DNA from: Sabethes cyaneus
Taxonomy: Eukaryota; Arthropoda; Insecta; Diptera; Culicidae
DNA: 64,000 bases
Assembly: GCF_943734655.1 (NCBI RefSeq)
Contig: NC_071355.1
Coordinates: 243,559,183 to 243,623,182, forward strand
Direction: 5' to 3'
Part shown: piece after piece, positions 10,511 to 22,159 of the stretch
Layout: the number at the start of each line of letters is the position of its first letter
How positions within the stretch are numbered: position 1 is the first letter of the stretch
The notes under the pieces: generated by a model
Told to the model about the DNA's origin: nothing
Database searches by the model: none
Seen by the model: the letters and a program-made list of their open reading frames with translations, nothing else
Translations under genes and position numbers: made by a program

Positions 10511-11160
10511 TCGCGACTATGGCTGATTGGTCATAAGAATCTGCGAAGATAGAGGCGCTCACTCTCAACTATTTCTTGTGAGGAATCGTCCGTATTGGAA
10601 CTCCAATGTCATTCAATCCGACTCGACTAATGCCGAACGAAAAGCGAGTTCGGTAACAAATCAAAATTTGCTGTGTCACATCGTTCGCACAAGTAAACAA
10701 GATTTGGCTACAGTAAATAAATTTTAGTGCCTCGACAGCGGCACCTCCCGAACATGCAAGCAGACGAAATAGGACACGTTCGAATGCAACGGAAAGGGTG
10801 GGATGCCACCAAAGCTTAGTTTTTGAACTTTGCCAGTGTGGACTAACAAACGTACGCTCAATGCAGAATTAGTAGCGTTTTGGTAAAGCCTGATCGACGG
10901 GTTTCTTTATTACCAGTTCGTAGCCGCAAGATTGCGAACCCTGCTTTAAAAAGGGAATGGTCCTGAGTTCGAATTTTAATAGAATTAAGATCGTTTAATG
11001 TAAAGCTACGCTGAGTTCTCCATTACCCCTGTAACTTATCGTATAGTTTGTCTATTGGACGAAAGACTTATCTAGGGAGCACCTAGGGAGACAAACCTAA
11101 TAAAGCCACGCCAGGGTCATATGTAACGAGGCGAAACTTGTTGGTAGGGCAAGCTTCATA
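10511..11160. other. Non-coding, possible LTR-element debris
   Basis: No clear protein similarity. It lies between a BEL/Pao integrase fragment and a Jockey fragment, so decayed retroelement sequence is likely; this is inference from position only. Confidence 0.3.
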
Positions 11161-11199
11161 GGAAGGGTTAGATATAACTCTCTTATACTGTCAACACTA

Positions 11200-11392
11200 T
11201 ATTTCTTTGGTCCAGCATGGATTTTTTCAGAACGTTCAGTCTCTACGAATCTCGTTAATGTTGTCTCTTTCTGCCTGCGTAACATTAATAAAGGGGTGCA
11301 AATTGACGCAGTGTATACGGATCTGCAAGCAGCGTTTGATCGGGTCAATCACGGTATCCTGCTTGCAAGACTCATTGCACTAGTCACTTGAG
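11200..11392 (+). pseudogene. Jockey-clade RT fragment
   Basis: In shifting frames the plus strand reads QHGFF-like and TNLVNVV-like sequence, then INKGVQIDAVYTDLQAAFDR and VNHGILLARL. This matches the Jockey RT block with the first catalytic aspartate (YTDL.AAFD). It stops abruptly at 11390. Too short to place in a subfamily. Confidence 0.75.
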
Positions 11393-11489
11393 AGGTGTAT
11401 TTTGGAGTTCGAATCTGTAATCTGGCGTCTTTATCAACAAATTTGGATCACCTGAATCGAAGCAGTACAGTAGAAATTTTTACGGTATA

Positions 11490-11960
11490 TGTTCAATTCT
11501 GCACGAAAGAACGGTGCACGGACTTTCTCATCAGGAAACACGCGGATACTTGAAACTTTAGACTTACACGTGGACTAGATTTAGACATATAACTTTAAAT
11601 ATACGAGTGCGCTTGAAGTGCGAAACCCGATTGGTTCAGTGGACGTTCTATATGTCTGAAAACCTTTCCCAGAAACTTAAACTCAACGGAAGTCGTGAAA
11701 CGCCAGCAATAGTCGGAATTGGTTGAGCACGAACCTCTTCTACTCAAGCAGTTTTTGCGGATGCTAAATCGCTGCACCGGGACATTTCCTCATTAACCGA
11801 CCACTTACGGCGATCCCAGAACCATTCTTCCATTAAAATGGCGAATGGGAAGGATCATTGAAGTACATCCTGCACCAGACGGTAACATACGCGTGGTGAA
11901 ATTTCACGTTCTTTCAAGGGTAACTGTAGAAGTACCAGTGAAAAGTATCGCGATAAACTC
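11490..11960 (+). pseudogene. BEL/Pao C-terminal debris, copy 1
   Basis: Short blocks at 11512-11555 (GGACTTTCTCATCAGGAAAC) and 11775-11915 (PGHFLI-like, then WEGSLKYILHQT in a shifted frame) repeat those of the better-preserved copy at 12020-12496. It is a separate, more decayed copy or an internal duplication. Confidence 0.6.
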
Positions 11961-12019
11961 GTACAGGTTTTCCAAAGCTTCCCACGCTATTTTATAATTC
12001 ACTGCTGACATCTCTATCG

Positions 12020-12496
12020 TTGCAATTTCCTTGGACTTTCTCATCAGGAAACACGCGGACACCTAAAAATTGGATTCAGGATCTGGACAGTATTCAGTTC
12101 AAATTCATACCCGCAAAATCTCCAAACTTTGGTGGCCTCTGGGAGGTTTCTGTAAAGGCCATGAAGGCCCATCAAAAGAGAACCCTGGGAAATGCAGTCG
12201 TCACCTACGACGAATGCACACTGGCAACTCAGATCGAGTCCTGACTCAACTCTAGGCCTATAACTCCCCTATCAAACGATTCCAACGATCTAAAAATTTT
12301 GACACCGGGACATTTCCTCATTCCTCCGTTAAAATGGCAAATGGGAAGGGTCATTGAAGTACATCCTGCACTAGACGGTGACATACGCGTGGTGAAATTT
12401 TTCACCAAGGACGGTATTTTCACACGAGGGATCTCAAAGATCAGTATACTGTCAGTATCAGACAATGAATCCGGACCAACAACCAGCAAAGAATAA
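12020..12496 (+). pseudogene. BEL/Pao integrase C-terminus, copy 2
   Basis: The plus strand encodes FKFIPAKSPNFGGLWEVSVK and MKAHQKRTLG, the BEL/Pao integrase block (F.PP.SPHFGGLWE), then ATQIES near 12225. After a frameshift, LTPGHFLIPPLKWQMGRVIE and GDIRVVKFFTKDGIFTRGIS follow (12290-12440). This second part matches the chromo-like C-terminal region of BEL/Pao polyproteins. It ends before any recognisable LTR; upstream protease and RT are absent. Confidence 0.8.
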
Positions 12497-13500
12497 TAAT
12501 TTTTTTTGGTGGCGCTGCGGAGGCCAGAGGGACAGAAATTCAAGAGGTAATAATTCTCTAAATAATTCTGAACCTGGTTCACCTTGGTGGAGCAATTTTT
12601 TTATTTTCTTCGATCATAACTTTTTTAGAAACAGGAGAAAACGTTACTTTTGAGTCTATTGAAGAAGTTTTGGATTCTCATCCGGAGAACGTTGATTGGA
12701 CGCCCCGGCTCGAAAAATGTAAACACGGTGAGTCTCTATTATGGAATAAAAACCCACGTACATGGAATACTTGTGCTTAAGTATAGACATGACATGACCC
12801 AGAAGCTCCCTTCTTTGAGCCGGATTCAAGAAAGAGATTGAGGGTCTCGCCAATTTTTAGTCAAACCGAAATGGAACTTTTGCATGCATACATCGAACCA
12901 GATTGAACTGAAAACCATATTCTTTCTCTTTCATTCAGCCAAAATGAACTTAGTGCATTCATACCAATACTAAAAGATGATTATTTCGATAATGATATAC
13001 TATTTTACGTATATTCGTAATCTCCGGGTATAAAAGACATCCTGTTTGTGGTGTGTGAGCGATAAAATTATTTATTAGGTCAGCTGCAAGCAGTTGGTGG
13101 AACGATGAAGTTAAAGTTTGAATTACTCAAAATAATGATTTTGGCGCCCAACCATATATTCCTTGACATAAAGAAATCAGCACAAGCATCAGCATCAGGG
13201 TAAACATCGACAAGGGGGGTTGGGGGGGGGGGGGATACAAATATGTAAAATGGGGGTGTGTTTCTCTTGCTTTTAGATCGATAGGTATTGTACAAGTGGC
13301 TGAGAGTACTAGTGGGCACGAGTAAGATCGGGCACTCAGCTAGTTATAAAAAATATCTTGTCATTTTTGTACTACCTGTTAGAGATCAGAGAGAAAAAAT
13401 GGTACTAAAGGTTCAAAATAAACAGATACTCGATTCATTCGCAGAGATCCCGCTCTAAAACTAATGAATTTTTGGTGAGTTGATCTTATAGGGAGGTTCT
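12497..13500. other. Non-coding; TATA-like motif and G-tract
   Basis: No protein-coding evidence. TATAAAAG at 13029-13036 is TATA-box-like and sits downstream of BEL/Pao remains, so it could be an LTR promoter relic (speculative). A run of about 14 G occurs near 13219-13233. The 13200-13310 segment shares blocks with 7180-7390. Confidence 0.3.
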
Positions 13501-13502
13501 TT

Positions 13503-14531
13503 TGACGTAGGACTACGTCTTACGGCAAGTTTTGAGATAGGGTGTCATTCCAAAAAATCAAAAAATGCGAGCGTCACGAAAAATGAAAGGTTTTGAGCGC
13601 TAATAGCTCAGCGGTTTTCCGATCGATTTTCAATATTCTTACACCAATCGATCGGAAAATCTTCTAAGAATTGACCCAAATGAAGAAAAGTATGGATTCT
13701 TGATGTTGAACTATTGAAAAATTGAAAATAATGAACCTATGTTTTACCAGAATTCTCGCTTCGTGATTGGTTGGAAGATTCTTTACGATGATCTAAACCT
13801 ATACCAATTTGATATCTGTGCTTGGGAAGTAAGCCAAAACAAGTGACAAAGTTTCCTCATTTCAACAAAGTTTCCTAACACCGCGGTTGAACCTAGATCA
13901 TTTTGATGTCCTTGCTTGGGAAGTACGCCAGAGAGAGTGACAAAACCTTCTCGTGTCAACAGATTTCTTACGAACGCGATTAAACGTAGTCCAATCTGAT
14001 GTCTGTGTTAGGAAAGCGTGCCAGAAAAAATGACACAAGTCCATTGTCCCAACAGATCGCAAATTCTTTACTGCGTGACGATTAAACCTCGGCGAATTTG
14101 ATATCTGTGTTGGAAAAATGTGCTACAGCTGTAGTGTTCGGTTATAATACGGCTCTGTATGAATACGCATGCTTGCCGTTTCATTAGAAGTGTAGTGAAA
14201 AGATGTGCTGTTGATAAAATAGGATTGAATTGGTAAAATCCTTTCAACGTGGGAAACCATGGATAATAAAAACAATCTTTAATTTCAGTAAGGTAGCAGG
14301 GAAGTAATAATTTGTGTTCTTGATTTTGTTAAATTGTTTTCAAATGCATAATCTTTTGAGAATTGAACGTATGCAATGTTACTACTTTGATAAATGTTAC
14401 ATACAACGCATGTAGCATGTATACATGAAGAATCGAATGATTACAAGCATGAATACATGCTACTATCACTACAAAGAGACTTACGTAGTCCTGCGTCACC
14501 TATATATGCGGTCGTGTCTTGTACACAACCC
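13503..14531 (+). repeat. ~1-kb repeat family with ACGTAGTCCTGCGTCA ends, copy 1
   Basis: The left end TGACGTAGGACTACGT and the right block ACGTAGTCCTGCGTCA (14483-14498) are inverted repeats with one mismatch, followed by a conserved GCGGTCGTGTCTTGTACACA tail. The interior holds about four diverged ~120-bp direct subrepeats, each with a GATATCTGTG(C/T)T(T/G)GG.AA core, a TGACA segment and a TCTAGGTTTAA-like segment on one strand. Reverse-oriented copies occur at 33428-33990 and 58345-58925. No transposase is encoded. Confidence 0.7.
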
Positions 14532-16020
14532 CTCTGATTTTTTATACCGAAAAATTGTATTCTGCGTCCATCCGTTGTCGCATTTGGTGTAACGAGCAGC
14601 CAAGTGACAAAAGCGAGCTATGCATTCAGAAAGATGTACTATATGTGATGGAATTCGTGGCTTGGCCCACGTTTGGTTTTGGTCCATATTTTTTCAAAGA
14701 TGAAAATGGTTGCTACTTTATTATCAATGGAACCCGCTATCGGTCGATAATTACGGACTTTTCTGCAAGAATTGTAAGCAATGGATCTAGCGGTATGTGA
14801 TTTCAACAAGCCGGCGCTACATGCAGCACAATAAGCGAAATATTGGACCAATTGAGAAGCGAGTTTTGTGACCAATTAAATTAATCGCCAAGAAATTAGC
14901 ATCGATGCAGATTTTCGACAACAATATTACGTAGATGATTAGTGACATACAAGCCGAGAACACGGAAAAATGGTGCAAAATTGAACTTTTCACAAGAATC
15001 ACCTCAAGCGTAGTTGCGGCCGGCATTGAATTATTTTCAATCAGTAAATCAGGCAGACACTAATTCATCATACACTTTTTGCCAGTTTTGTGTGTTTTAT
15101 TTTCAAATGAAAAAGTAACATATCCAATCGTAGTGGCTAACTGGGTAACTTTCAACTGCGGATTATCGAAGGTCGCTTCGAAAAATCGACCTTCCCGAAT
15201 TTTTGCCAGCAACTAGTGTTAGACTTGCTTAAACCAAACTTGGCAAGCGCTTGAACTTGACAGACACCGTTGTTGACCCTAGCTAGTTGCCAGCAAAGTT
15301 AGTTGCAACCACTGACTGGTGATGGTGGCGATTGTATACAATGAGAAGGTTACCCTTCTCCGGGCTCTGCTGCTTTTGACTGATTCATCGTGCAATTTTC
15401 GTGGCACTCTGCACTAGCTACTGGTCTGGTCTGGTTTATTATCACACAAGGCAAGCTAAAGCATAGGTACAGATGTAATTAAACACAAGTGAATAAACCT
15501 CCGACTCTAATGAAATTCTATGGGTATAAAAGTATAGTCTAATTAAGCAACTCTGCATACATTGCTTTTTCTAATTTAATTATTTAACCAATGTAATTTT
15601 CCTCCACTGTGTTAATTTTTGTGCAGATTTCTAGACTAGAGATCTGATTGAAAACTAAATGTTTTTTTTAATGGGGAGCTATTCAGTTTGTCGTAACTCA
15701 TTACTCATTTTTATGTAGACTGTAGACGATTCGGACTAAATCATAAAGTTTATTGTACAGAAAGACTGTTCAATTGAAAGCTATAATCATGAGCACAGCT
15801 AATGCATTTTAATCCATCTCATCTCAGTATAACAATCGCAAATTAAATGCGATCATTATGTTCGCCCCATTATCGTTGACTCCGCGCCGTGCAAAAAAGG
15901 CCACGATCGCTATAATTTCTCGATTACCTTTCGCCTAACGATTGTTTTCGGCGCACAATTCCTCCGCAAAAATCCATAAACAATCAACTCACAAAGCATG
16001 ACGGACAGCCTATAAGCCAA
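14532..16020. other. Non-coding stretch, nothing recognised
   Basis: Includes a short open frame near 14519-14800 without recognisable similarity or splice support. AT-rich from 15480. A small inverted segment TCGAAGGTCGCTTCGA lies near 15163-15180. Confidence 0.35.
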
Positions 16021-18730
16021 ACTGCTTAGGTAAACACCAATTCGAATGCAAATCCTCGTTGTCTCGTGTGGCTGTTGTTGTCCCCCGACACAAAAGGATG
16101 TGTTCTCTTAGCATTGAATAGAATTACATGCTATAAACCTCCGCCGATCCCAGTTCTGCTGACTCGAACCATGTGGTTCCGTGTGATGAGCCCTGGGTTA
16201 GGCTTGTCTGGTGGGACAGACAGACAAACAGACAGACAGACAGATGCAGTTCAGCAGCACACAATGGGCCGGGCGTCAGTGGGCAGCCGTGACTTGCGCG
16301 CCCCCGGAAGAGAACGGAGAGCGAAAACCGCACTGAAAAGACAAGCTATATGAAATGCAACGTGCTGCGTGACAGACGATGTCAAACTGCATCTTAAACT
16401 TTGCCTGAGGCAGACTGCATCAGTTGCTGAACCTGCGTGGGTGCCCTGCCCTGATGGAAGGAACGAAGATGATTCCTCACGTAGCATCGGTTTTTAATGC
16501 TGAGAGGCAAGAGGAGTAAAGTTTACCGTTGGGCCGTGGTGGACCGTTTATCGGTCGCTGAACTTCGAGTTTCGCTGCTACTTTCGAGCGTTTAATGGCA
16601 TAATTTTATTGACACTCGACACTCTTTGTTACTCTTTTGGCACGTCCCTGTACTCAACTTGGGCTTCCCGAAAGGTGATGGGAGGGGGTGGGGGACGGGG
16701 TGATCAGTTTGGATCGATGTTTTATTACGGGGTCTACTTTCTACCACAGACGGTTTTGCTCCGTTGCCCGTCTGCCAGCCGCACTCGACTGACAGTAACA
16801 CTAGAGGCATTCGTTTTTATGGCTTCCCTAGTGGAGCATGCTGTTGGATGACGGGTTATTATACCTGGGATGAGTTTCGGCGCATGTTGTTCGAGAGACA
16901 TGGTAGTTTGACTGCCACCCTGTCTCTCTGAACCGGCGAAACGCAAAAACGGTCACAGCTGTTTACTGCCGAAATTGGTGCCAACTTCCGCTTGTCGAAT
17001 CACTTAAGCGGTCATTGATTTAAGTATCAGACAGCGCAGCGAAGCGTCATGTGATTTCCGACTCTGTCGTCGTTGTTGGTAGTTGCTGGGAGTGAGCAAA
17101 GTTAGTGTTTTTTAGTTGTATAAAGTGCGAGCACATAATAAATCTCCTGCCCAGACTGCCACCTACGCAAAGATGCACCTTGGTTCGGGCCAAGGCATTC
17201 CCTCTACTAAAGGAGTGTGGCAATGCAGTTCAGACTTTGGGAAGCAGCGATTTATTGGCCATGATCACGTTCAGAGAGGAAGTCGCCGACAAGACAAAAT
17301 AAACTAAGAGACCATCAATCTTCCTGGCGATCCAGTCGCCAGGGAAAAAGAGGTGTGCGCACGGGCCCCAACAAGAGCGCACAGTGGGTCGTAATTTCGG
17401 TGGAAATTACAACAGATTAATAGTCGATAATGTCGCGCGGTCCCACACAAACACACAGAACACAGATCCGGGTGCTCCATCCCAGCCAGCGCTCTCGGAT
17501 CAGATTTCAACTAATGGCCAACGACGAATGCACTAACGGTGGTTGTTCCTAGCACGCGGTTCAGCCAAGCACAAACCAAGCAATGACAAGTGTGAAAACA
17601 TTAGTTCAGCTCGGCTGGGTCTCGCTTTCCGAGCGAGAGTGCTTTGGCCGTCGACCATTTCTGTGTCCTAAGCGCGGTGTGCGATTTCAATTGCTGTTTG
17701 GCTTGGAAGTACATACGTACGGAGCTGTTTTGAGCAGTGTTTTGATTTTATAACGAGCGAGAGAAACTCGAATTTCAAAGCAACTTTGCGGTTTGTTGTT
17801 TGGTGAAAACAGCAACAGATCAATGGGCACAAGAGTCGACAAAAGAAGAAAGAAAGAAAGACAGACAGAATGGTTGGATGTTATTATTTTGCATAAGAGC
17901 ACTTAGCCAGTAACGACTTGTAAACAACTGACTCGTGCGATGATCGCGCGCGATTCGGTCAATTGTTGTTCCTTTGTTGGTTTTGCGCTCCTCTAGACCT
18001 AGATATGTCAAACAAAATAGACAAAAAAAGTGAAGTTACCTTCTCACGTCCGGCGAATTCGGCAAACTGCGACATTTTCTTCCTTTATCACTGCGCGACG
18101 AGGAGGACGACGACGAATTTCCCATCGTTTTGTGCGCGCGCTATATTTCAACCGGAAATCCGCACTAAGCTTCACATTTTGTCATACTCGACAAATTCAA
18201 AATGACAAAGCATTTGCCACACCAAGGACTTAGCCCACTTTCCTACCGCTTTTCCACTTTTCTATCGTTGTCGTCGTCGTGGCGTTGTCGAGCGAGCGAG
18301 CGACCGGTAATCAGATGCAAGCGGCGAGCACCAGCAACAGCAGCAGCGGCGGAAAGAAAAACTCATCACATCGCGACATTATTTTTTCAGCTTTCAACCA
18401 CAGATGTTGCACTCCCCGCGCCCCTTCACCGGCATCGGTGTCGAAATAGAAAACTTTTCTTTTCACGTATCGCACACTCCACTCCGCACTGCACTTGAGA
18501 ACAAACACGGTCGTTGTGTTTTTTTTCTTCTATTCTTTCATATATTTTTTGTCACTTCAAGACTCAGCAGAACTTTCGCTCGCCAACATTTCAATTATGA
18601 TTCTACTGTGTGCTGGATTCCGCGCAATTTTTCCACTGCACTAGTTTGTCACAAACGACAAATTGACGACGGTAGTTTGCATTTGAGAATTTACATTCTT
18701 GTTTCAAGTATCCCCCAGTCGTTCTTTTAG
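16021..18730. other. GC-richer island, probable promoter/untranslated region
   Basis: Complex, GC-richer sequence with CAGACAGACAGA near 16216-16245, a G-rich run near 16681-16700, and AGAAAGAAAG/ACAGACAG near 17845-17868. It contains the candidate first coding exon 18040-18125 on the minus strand. Other short frames in both strands show no family similarity. The composition and the exon suggest a promoter-proximal region; this is inference. Confidence 0.4.
18040..18125 (-). CDS. Candidate first coding exon with N-myristoylation motif
   Basis: The minus-strand ATG at 18125 has a good insect start context (AAAACG before, G after) and encodes 28 codons plus two bases, beginning MGNSSSSSSSRSDKGRKC and continuing RSLPNSPDVR. 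Glycine 2 and serine 6 fit the N-myristoylation consensus G-x-x-x-S, and basic residues follow. The exon would end at AGAAG with donor GTAACTTC; without splicing a stop follows immediately, as expected for a spliced start exon. No family is recognised. It has the same strand as the navigator exons 30 kb upstream, so it may be an alternative first exon of that gene or a separate gene. Confidence 0.45.
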
Positions 18731-19040
18731 GTGAAAGAAAAGAGAAAAATATAATAATATGTGGAGGAGGATTTCCAGCTGTGATTACGTCCTTGTGAAG
18801 GACTTAATTGTTGTCGTTGGTTTGCTTGTGCAATTGGTTTTTGTGATTACGCGGTTGAGTTAACTGTCCACTGGGGTAAGAGCAAACGTGATTAAACTCA
18901 TTGTCACTTTTTCCAATTGAAAATTCGAAATGTGAGGTTTAACGCTAAATAACAAAGAAGCTTCGTCGATAAACAAATTATGACAAATGGAATGAAAATT
19001 AAAACAGTCCTTTTCAGGACTTTAAGCTTTATTTTTCCTC
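18731..19040. other. Non-coding stretch
   Basis: AT-rich transition out of the island, nothing recognised. Confidence 0.3.
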
Positions 19041-19660
19041 AACTTCACGAGCCAAAAGCGATAACTTTGAAAGGAAAGGTCCTAGAGATTTGCAATCTTC
19101 TGCAAAAACGTGTATTTTAAGTTCTCCAATAATCGTCTAGAAACATATATTCCTGTAAAATGCAACCAACATAAACAAAGTATGAAAAACAAATTTTTAA
19201 AAATTTCCAAGGAAAATGCTCTATAGCTCTGCACTCGATAGAGATAGCAATGTCATTTCTTTAGCAAAGTTGTTGGTCTTTACATTTTCTTTAACTTTGC
19301 CCAAGAAACCATGTGTCTATCTACTAACACAAAAAAATGGACGTGTGTCGAGCCTTTAGCGAACGCGAAACACATACAACGTATGGTTGCCGTACTCTCA
19401 TTTGGGAGGTTGGGGACAAGCGAAACCCATATAAGTTTATAGTACTCGACTTAAGCTTTAAGATGAAGCGCTGATTTCATAAACCCGCTTGCCCCATTTT
19501 ACTCCATAGGCTCGTGAAGCTATGGACATTTAATTTAGAAAATAAAAGTCCCAGAGATTTGCGGTCTTCTGCAAAAACGTGTGTTTTGAGAGCTTCGATA
19601 ATTGCCTAGAACATTGCCCAGAACAAAAACCCTGAAAATACTTTACAGTGGCCTTATTTC
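19041..19660 (+). repeat. Direct duplication ~470 bp apart
   Basis: The block AGAGATTTGC(A/G)(A/G)TCTTCTGCAAAAACGTGT with its flanks occurs at about 19083-19160 and again at about 19553-19625, in direct orientation. The copies are diverged (~80-85% by eye). Each is preceded by a diverged CACGAGCC/CTCGTGAAGC segment. The source is unknown; an old repeat or duplicated MITE. Confidence 0.5.
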
Positions 19661-19734
19661 GAAAGATTAACGTTTTTAGCATATGTGTCTGAAGCCGTTT
19701 GGATAAACTCCATAAATTGGCAAAAAGTTACAGT

Positions 19735-20130
19735 CAGTGTTGCGAAGTCCGCCCTCGTGCAGTCTAATTTTCTCACACACGCGTACTCGTTCTAACAAAC
19801 ACACCGGCATAAGCATCCCTTTCGGACTCTCGCTCTTATTTAGTTTTGCACTGTGACGAGTTTTTGCGAGTGTGCATTTAGCTTACAACCACGGTCGTCG
19901 CTGTTATTCGAAAGAACGGATCATTCGTGAGCGCTCACACTACCGTCCGTCAGTAGAATCGAGGGCAAGGATGAATAATAAAAGAATAAGTAATGCAAAG
20001 TTTGCATCCAAGTGCGAGTGTGTAGGTAGCAGAATGTCTGCACACAACAACGGCGGCTGTTTGTCTTACGCTTGCGTGAGTGGCGTAAGCGTTGAATGCT
20101 ATGCTTCTCATACTCATTCGCGTGTGAGTA
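19735..20130 (+). repeat. Dispersed repeat family copy (as at 7590-8335)
   Basis: Shares GTCTAATTTTCTCACAC, CACTGTGACGAGTTTTTGCG, CCACGGTCGTCGCTG and GCGAGTGTGTAGGTAGCAGA with 7590-8335 in the same order, without the SINE. A long open frame starting near 19872 crosses this repeat and shows no recognisable domain, so it is not called as a gene. Confidence 0.65.
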
Positions 20131-20169
20131 GGCATGGTTGGCTTCTCACTCGATTTACAGGATTGGTAA

Positions 20170-20340
20170 CAGCTATTTGCACCGCGCATGCGGGAAGCGA
20201 TTACACGCGAATAAAAGCTTCAACGACGTTTTTCTCGAAGCTAGGTTTTCAAAGTCGGTATCAGATATATCTCATGAACCGTTGCGTGCGAAAATATTTA
20301 TTTTTCGTTTGCAGTCAAGATTTTGAAGGGTCTCCCTTCA
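20170..20340 (-). repeat. Fragment related to the TTAA MITE at 59996-60723
   Basis: The block GCTTCAACGACGTTTTTCTC and GGTTTTCAAAGTCGGTA(T/C) matches the reverse complement of 60485-60600. No terminal repeats remain here, so it is a truncated or older relative. Confidence 0.55.
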
Positions 20341-20670
20341 TCTTCAAGACGGGTAATGATTTACTAAAATTATACATGTTTAAAATTAATCACTGTCATG
20401 TAATTTGTGTCATTGGTATACCAGAAGTTGTTGAAATATCTGCACTGAGAGAGTAGAACACTTATAAGGTAAATTTCTGCTAACTTTTGACTTTAAAGCA
20501 GAACTTACACATCGAACAGGGATTGTAGACACAGAAGGACAAATCGAACACAGATTGTAGAGTGAAACTTTTCAAACAGCTATGCGAGATGGTATTACGT
20601 TCAATCACACTCAATTCCAATCAAGTTTTATCATATTTAGTATTGCTCTAATATTGTGTAGATTGAACTA
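20341..20670. other. Non-coding stretch
   Basis: No recognised feature before the RTE 3' tail. Confidence 0.3.
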
Positions 20671-21660
20671 TCTTCTGCTTCTTCTTCTTCTTCTTCTTCT
20701 TCTTCAGCAGCATAGAGCCGGGGTGGCTGGTGTTGTTTCAAGCATTCGTCTTCATTCAATTGGGTCTTGGGCCACTCGTCGCCAATTTCCTAGTCGTCTC
20801 AGAAGTCGCAAATCGCTTTCGACCTGGTCGAGCCACCGTGCACGTTGGGCCCCCCTGTTCCTGGTGCCGGTGGGATTGTTGAAGAGGACCGTTTTCGTCG
20901 CACTGTCGTCCGGCATCCTTACGACGTGTCCGGCCCACCGTAGCCTGCTAACTTTCGCTAGATGTACGATGGGAGTCTCCCCAAGCAGTGCCTGTAGCTC
21001 GTGATTCATACGCCTCCGCCACTCTCCGCTTTCAGTTTGTACTCCGCCAAATATCGTCCCCAGCACTTTCCGCTCAAGCACGGCAAAGACGCGTATGTCC
21101 TCCGTAAGCAGCGTCACGGCTTCAAGTCCATAAAGAACTACCGGTCTAATAATGGTTTTGTACATTGTTAGCTTCATGCGGCGGCGTATGCTTCCTGATC
21201 GTAGGCCCGATTTCCCGCTTGGATACGCTGCTGGATCTCCTTACTACTGTTGTTGTCCGCGGTCACCAGCGATCCCAAATACACGAATTCCTCTACCACT
21301 GTTTGTACGTCGCCGTCAACGGTTACCGTCCGTGGGAGGCGCGCGTTTGTTTCCTTTGAGCCTCTTCCTTCCATGTATTTGGTCTTCGACGCATTCATTT
21401 TTAACCTAATTCTCCTAGACTCCGCTTTCAGTCTGGCGTAGATTGCCTCCGCCGTCGCAAAGTTCCTGGCAACGATATCGAAGTCATCTGCAAAGCCTAG
21501 AAGTTGGCTACTCTTGGTAAAAATCGTGCCTCTCGTTTGGATGCCCGCTTGTCGGATCACCCCCTCAAGAGCGATGTTGAACAGCATGCCGGATAGACCG
21601 TTACCTTGTCTCAATCCTCGTCGCGTCTCGAAGGGACTCGAGAGTGAATTATCTAAAGTT
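20671..21660 (-). pseudogene. RTE-clade non-LTR retrotransposon, 3' half
   Basis: Best-preserved RTE copy of the window, 5'-truncated. The first minus-strand segment (21174-21650) starts at SSPFETRRGLRQGNGLSG and includes LLGFADDFDIVARN with the catalytic FADD, then EFVYLGSLVTADNN. After a small deletion near 21175 the frame changes to TMYKTIIRPVVLYGLEAVTL, then TIFGGVQTESGEWRRRMNHE and RLRWAGHVVRMPDD, ending WRRVAQDPIE at 20752. The 3' end carries a GAA/CTT triplet tail at 20672-20706, typical of RTE elements. The frameshift makes it non-functional. Confidence 0.9.
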
Positions 21661-21943
21661 GGACTAAATTTTGACACATTCTGGTGTTATATGGTCATAT
21701 TCATTCTTTTTTTTTCAGTTGTACACCAGCGATTTTGTGAAATAGGAACTGAATGTGGCGAATGTGTCTTTTGTGTCACTTTTGATAAATCTTATCAACA
21801 TAATTTTACCTTGATTCCCTTAATTTTTGTCCAACATTTTTTAAATTTTGTTCTAATGTTAATTTGTATTTTAATAATGTGCCTTAAAGCTCTTCCAAAT
21901 TTGTTTGCCTTTCATTCTAATTATGCTGTCGTAAACGGAATGA
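21661..21943. other. AT-rich stretch, nothing recognised
   Basis: T-rich sequence between the RTE and a SINE. It contains the left GGAATGA copy (21937-21943) of the SINE target duplication. Confidence 0.4.
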
Positions 21944-22159
21944 CCTCCCAGTTGGCCTCGAGGTAAGATGCTGGCCTAATAAGCCAGTCGTCGTATGTTC
22001 GAATCCCGGCTGGGAGAGGCCGTTAGAGTCAATAGGATCGTAGCAATTGGCCCTGCAATTGTCCTGTACTGTAACAGCTGGCTGCGAAGTGTGTCGTATA
22101 AAAACAGAAGGTCAAGTTTCGATAACGGAATGTAGCACCTAGGCTTTGCTTTGCTACAT
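21944..22159 (+). mobile_element. tRNA-derived SINE, full copy
   Basis: Same family as 7732-7953: CCTCCCAGTTGGCCTCGAGG head, TGTTCGAATCCC B box, TAGGATCGTAGCAATTGG body and a GCTTTGCTTTGCT tail. GGAATGA flanks it at 21937-21943 and 22160-22166, a plausible 7-bp target duplication. Confidence 0.85.

Noticed and set aside
19872..20456. 194-codon plus-strand open frame
   Set aside because: It runs through two unrelated dispersed repeats and shows no domain, signal peptide or conserved block; other copies of the repeat do not keep the frame.
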